A stretch of DNA of 64,000 bases from the NCBI RefSeq assembly GCF_024494355.1, contig NZ_JAKNQY010000005.1, positions 80,572-144,571 on the forward strand, in the 5' to 3' direction. The position numbers and the translations under genes were made by a program. The notes below the pieces were generated by a model. It was not told where the DNA came from. It worked only from the letters and a program-made list of their open reading frames with translations, and ran no database searches. Positions 63,122 through 64,000 of this stretch are shown one piece after another. Within the stretch, counting starts at the first letter, position 1. The number at the start of each line of letters is the position of its first letter. The stretch comes from Pseudomonas sp. Q11. GTDB lineage: Bacteria > Pseudomonadota > Gammaproteobacteria > Pseudomonadales > Pseudomonadaceae.

Positions 63122-64000
63122 TTACACGGTATGCAGGTACCAGTTGTACTCAAGGTCGGAGATGGAGTGTTCGAACTCCTCCAGCTCGCTTTCCTTGCAG
63201 GCCACGAAGATATCGATGTATTTCGGATCGATGTACTTGGCCATGACCTCGCTGTCGTCCAGCTCACGCAGGGCATCACGCAGGTTGTTCGGCAGGCTCT
63301 GCTCGTTCTGCTCGTAGCTGTTGCCTTCCACCGGAGCCCCGGGCTCGATCTTGTTGACCAGGCCATGGTGCACGCCCGCCAGTACGGCGGCCATCAGCAG
63401 GTACGGGTTGGCGTCGGCACCGGCCACGCGGTGTTCCAGGCGCACCGCATCGGCGGAGCCTGTGGGTACGCGCAGGGCCACGGTGCGGTTATCCAGGCCC
63501 CAGGTCGGCGAGTTCGGCACGTAGAACTGTGCGCCGAAACGACGGTAGGAGTTCACGTTCGGGCAGAGGAAAGCCATCTGCGCCGGCAGGGTCTCGAGCA
63601 CACCGCCGATCGCGTGACGCAGTGCGGCGTTCTGCTCGGGATCCTCGCTGGCAAAAATATTCTTGCCATCTTTATCCAGAATCGAAATGTGAACGTGCAG
63701 ACCATTACCCGCCTGGCCCGGATACGGCTTGGCCATGAAGGTGGTGTCCATTTCATGGTCGTAGGCGATGTTCTTGATCAGGCGCTTGAGCAGTACCGCG
63801 TAGTCGCAGGCCTTGATCGGGTCGGCAACGTGGTGCAGGTTCACTTCGAACTGCGCCGGGGCACTTTCCTTGACGATGGCATCGGCGGGAATGCCTTGCT
63901 CCTTGGCTCCTTCCAGAATGTCCTGGAGGCAATCGACGTATTCGTCGAGGTCGTCAATCAGATAGACCTGTGTCGAGTGCGGGCGTTTGCCGGAGATCGG
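63122..64000 (-). CDS. Glutamine synthetase-family enzyme, probably gamma-glutamylputrescine synthetase, C-terminal part
   Basis: The last 292 residues of a type I/III-like glutamine synthetase relative; the N-terminus lies beyond the window edge, and the frame stays open to base 64000. It holds 'PAQFEVNLHHVADPIKACDYAVLLKR', 'FMAKPYPGQAGNGLHVHISILD' (the metal- and ammonia-site NG.H.H.S), 'SYRRFGAQFYVPNSPTWGLDNRTVALRVP' and 'RLEHRVAGADANPYLLMAAVLAG' (the Glu-x-Arg active-site segment). These sequences fit PuuA/SpuI enzymes, which add glutamate to putrescine, more than GlnA; that specificity is an inference. A terminator follows. Confidence 0.85.
   Translation of the reverse strand, partial: PISGKRPHSTQVYLIDDLDEYVDCLQDILEGAKEQGIPADAIVKESAPAQFEVNLHHVADPIKACDYAVLLKRLIKNIAYDHEMDTTFMAKPYPGQAGNGLHVHISILDKDGKNIFASEDPEQNAALRHAIGGVLETLPAQMAFLCPNVNSYRRFGAQFYVPNSPTWGLDNRTVALRVPTGSADAVRLEHRVAGADANPYLLMAAVLAGVHHGLVNKIEPGAPVEGNSYEQNEQSLPNNLRDALRELDDSEVMAKYIDPKYIDIFVACKESELEEFEHSISDLEYNWYLHTV

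Overview
The window is about 64 kb of high-GC chromosome from a Pseudomonas species, most likely of the fluorescens complex. The gene order algP, hemB, ppk1/ppx, trxA, rho, ubiD, ssrS/zapA, pepP/ubiH, fbpAB, gcvTH, argE/argA is a familiar Pseudomonas backbone. The intergenic spaces also carry dense REP/REPIN-type inverted repeats (motifs such as GTGGGAGCGAGCCTGCTCGCGA and TGTGGCGAGGGAGCTTGCTC) of the kind seen in fluorescens-group genomes. No rRNA, tRNA, CRISPR array, intact insertion sequence or prophage was seen.

Layout. 1-3287: the end of the AlgP tail, a TIGR02444 protein, a YheS-type ABC-F ATPase and a small MscS-like channel. 3288-5246: an AT-richer accessory island holding a two-gene ATPase plus DUF4276 (TOPRIM-like) unit, the best candidate here for an undescribed defence-type system. 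5247-9254: a LysE exporter and a leftward cluster of four envelope proteins (COG3014 lipoprotein, YcfL, LpoB, CsgG-like). 9567-16019: a cytochrome c-FTR1 iron permease, UPF0178, ElbB, a sterol-desaturase-like protein, DedA and HemB. 16037-24482: PPK1 and PPX (convergent), a polar amino-acid ABC importer with a divergent FadR-type regulator, and thioredoxin. 24725-32681: Rho, UbiD with a ferredoxin reductase, ChaC, GlpT with a GlpR-like operator, a quinone oxidoreductase and a FliL-like protein.

32747-44427: the YhiI-RbbA-YhhJ export system, an EVE protein, a 48-aa membrane protein, the fau-ssrS (6S RNA)-zapA-TIGR02449 group, and rightward YgfB-PepP-UbiH-UbiI genes. 44655-49074: the periplasmic protein and permease of an Fbp-type iron importer (no ATPase gene nearby) and gcvT-gcvH (no gcvP nearby). 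49251-58322: a DUF2388 protein, an NfeD/stomatin pair, an orphan GspE/PilB-like ATPase, an Lrp-type regulator divergent from a small ACT-like protein, a CYTH-CHAD triphosphatase, and ArgE and ArgA. 58810-64000: an OprD-family porin, a MntA-HepT toxin-antitoxin cassette flanked by two near-identical terminator copies, the LsfA peroxiredoxin, a TetR regulator and the C-terminal part of a glutamine synthetase-family enzyme that runs off the window.

Most of the content is core metabolism: haem, ubiquinone, arginine, one-carbon units, polyphosphate, iron uptake and cell division. The accessory content lies in two small insertions (about 3.3-5.2 kb and 60.2-61.1 kb) and in the intergenic repeats. 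Coordinates of starts were chosen by Shine-Dalgarno position, family length and operon overlap. All functional names rest on recognised motifs and family knowledge, not on a database search.
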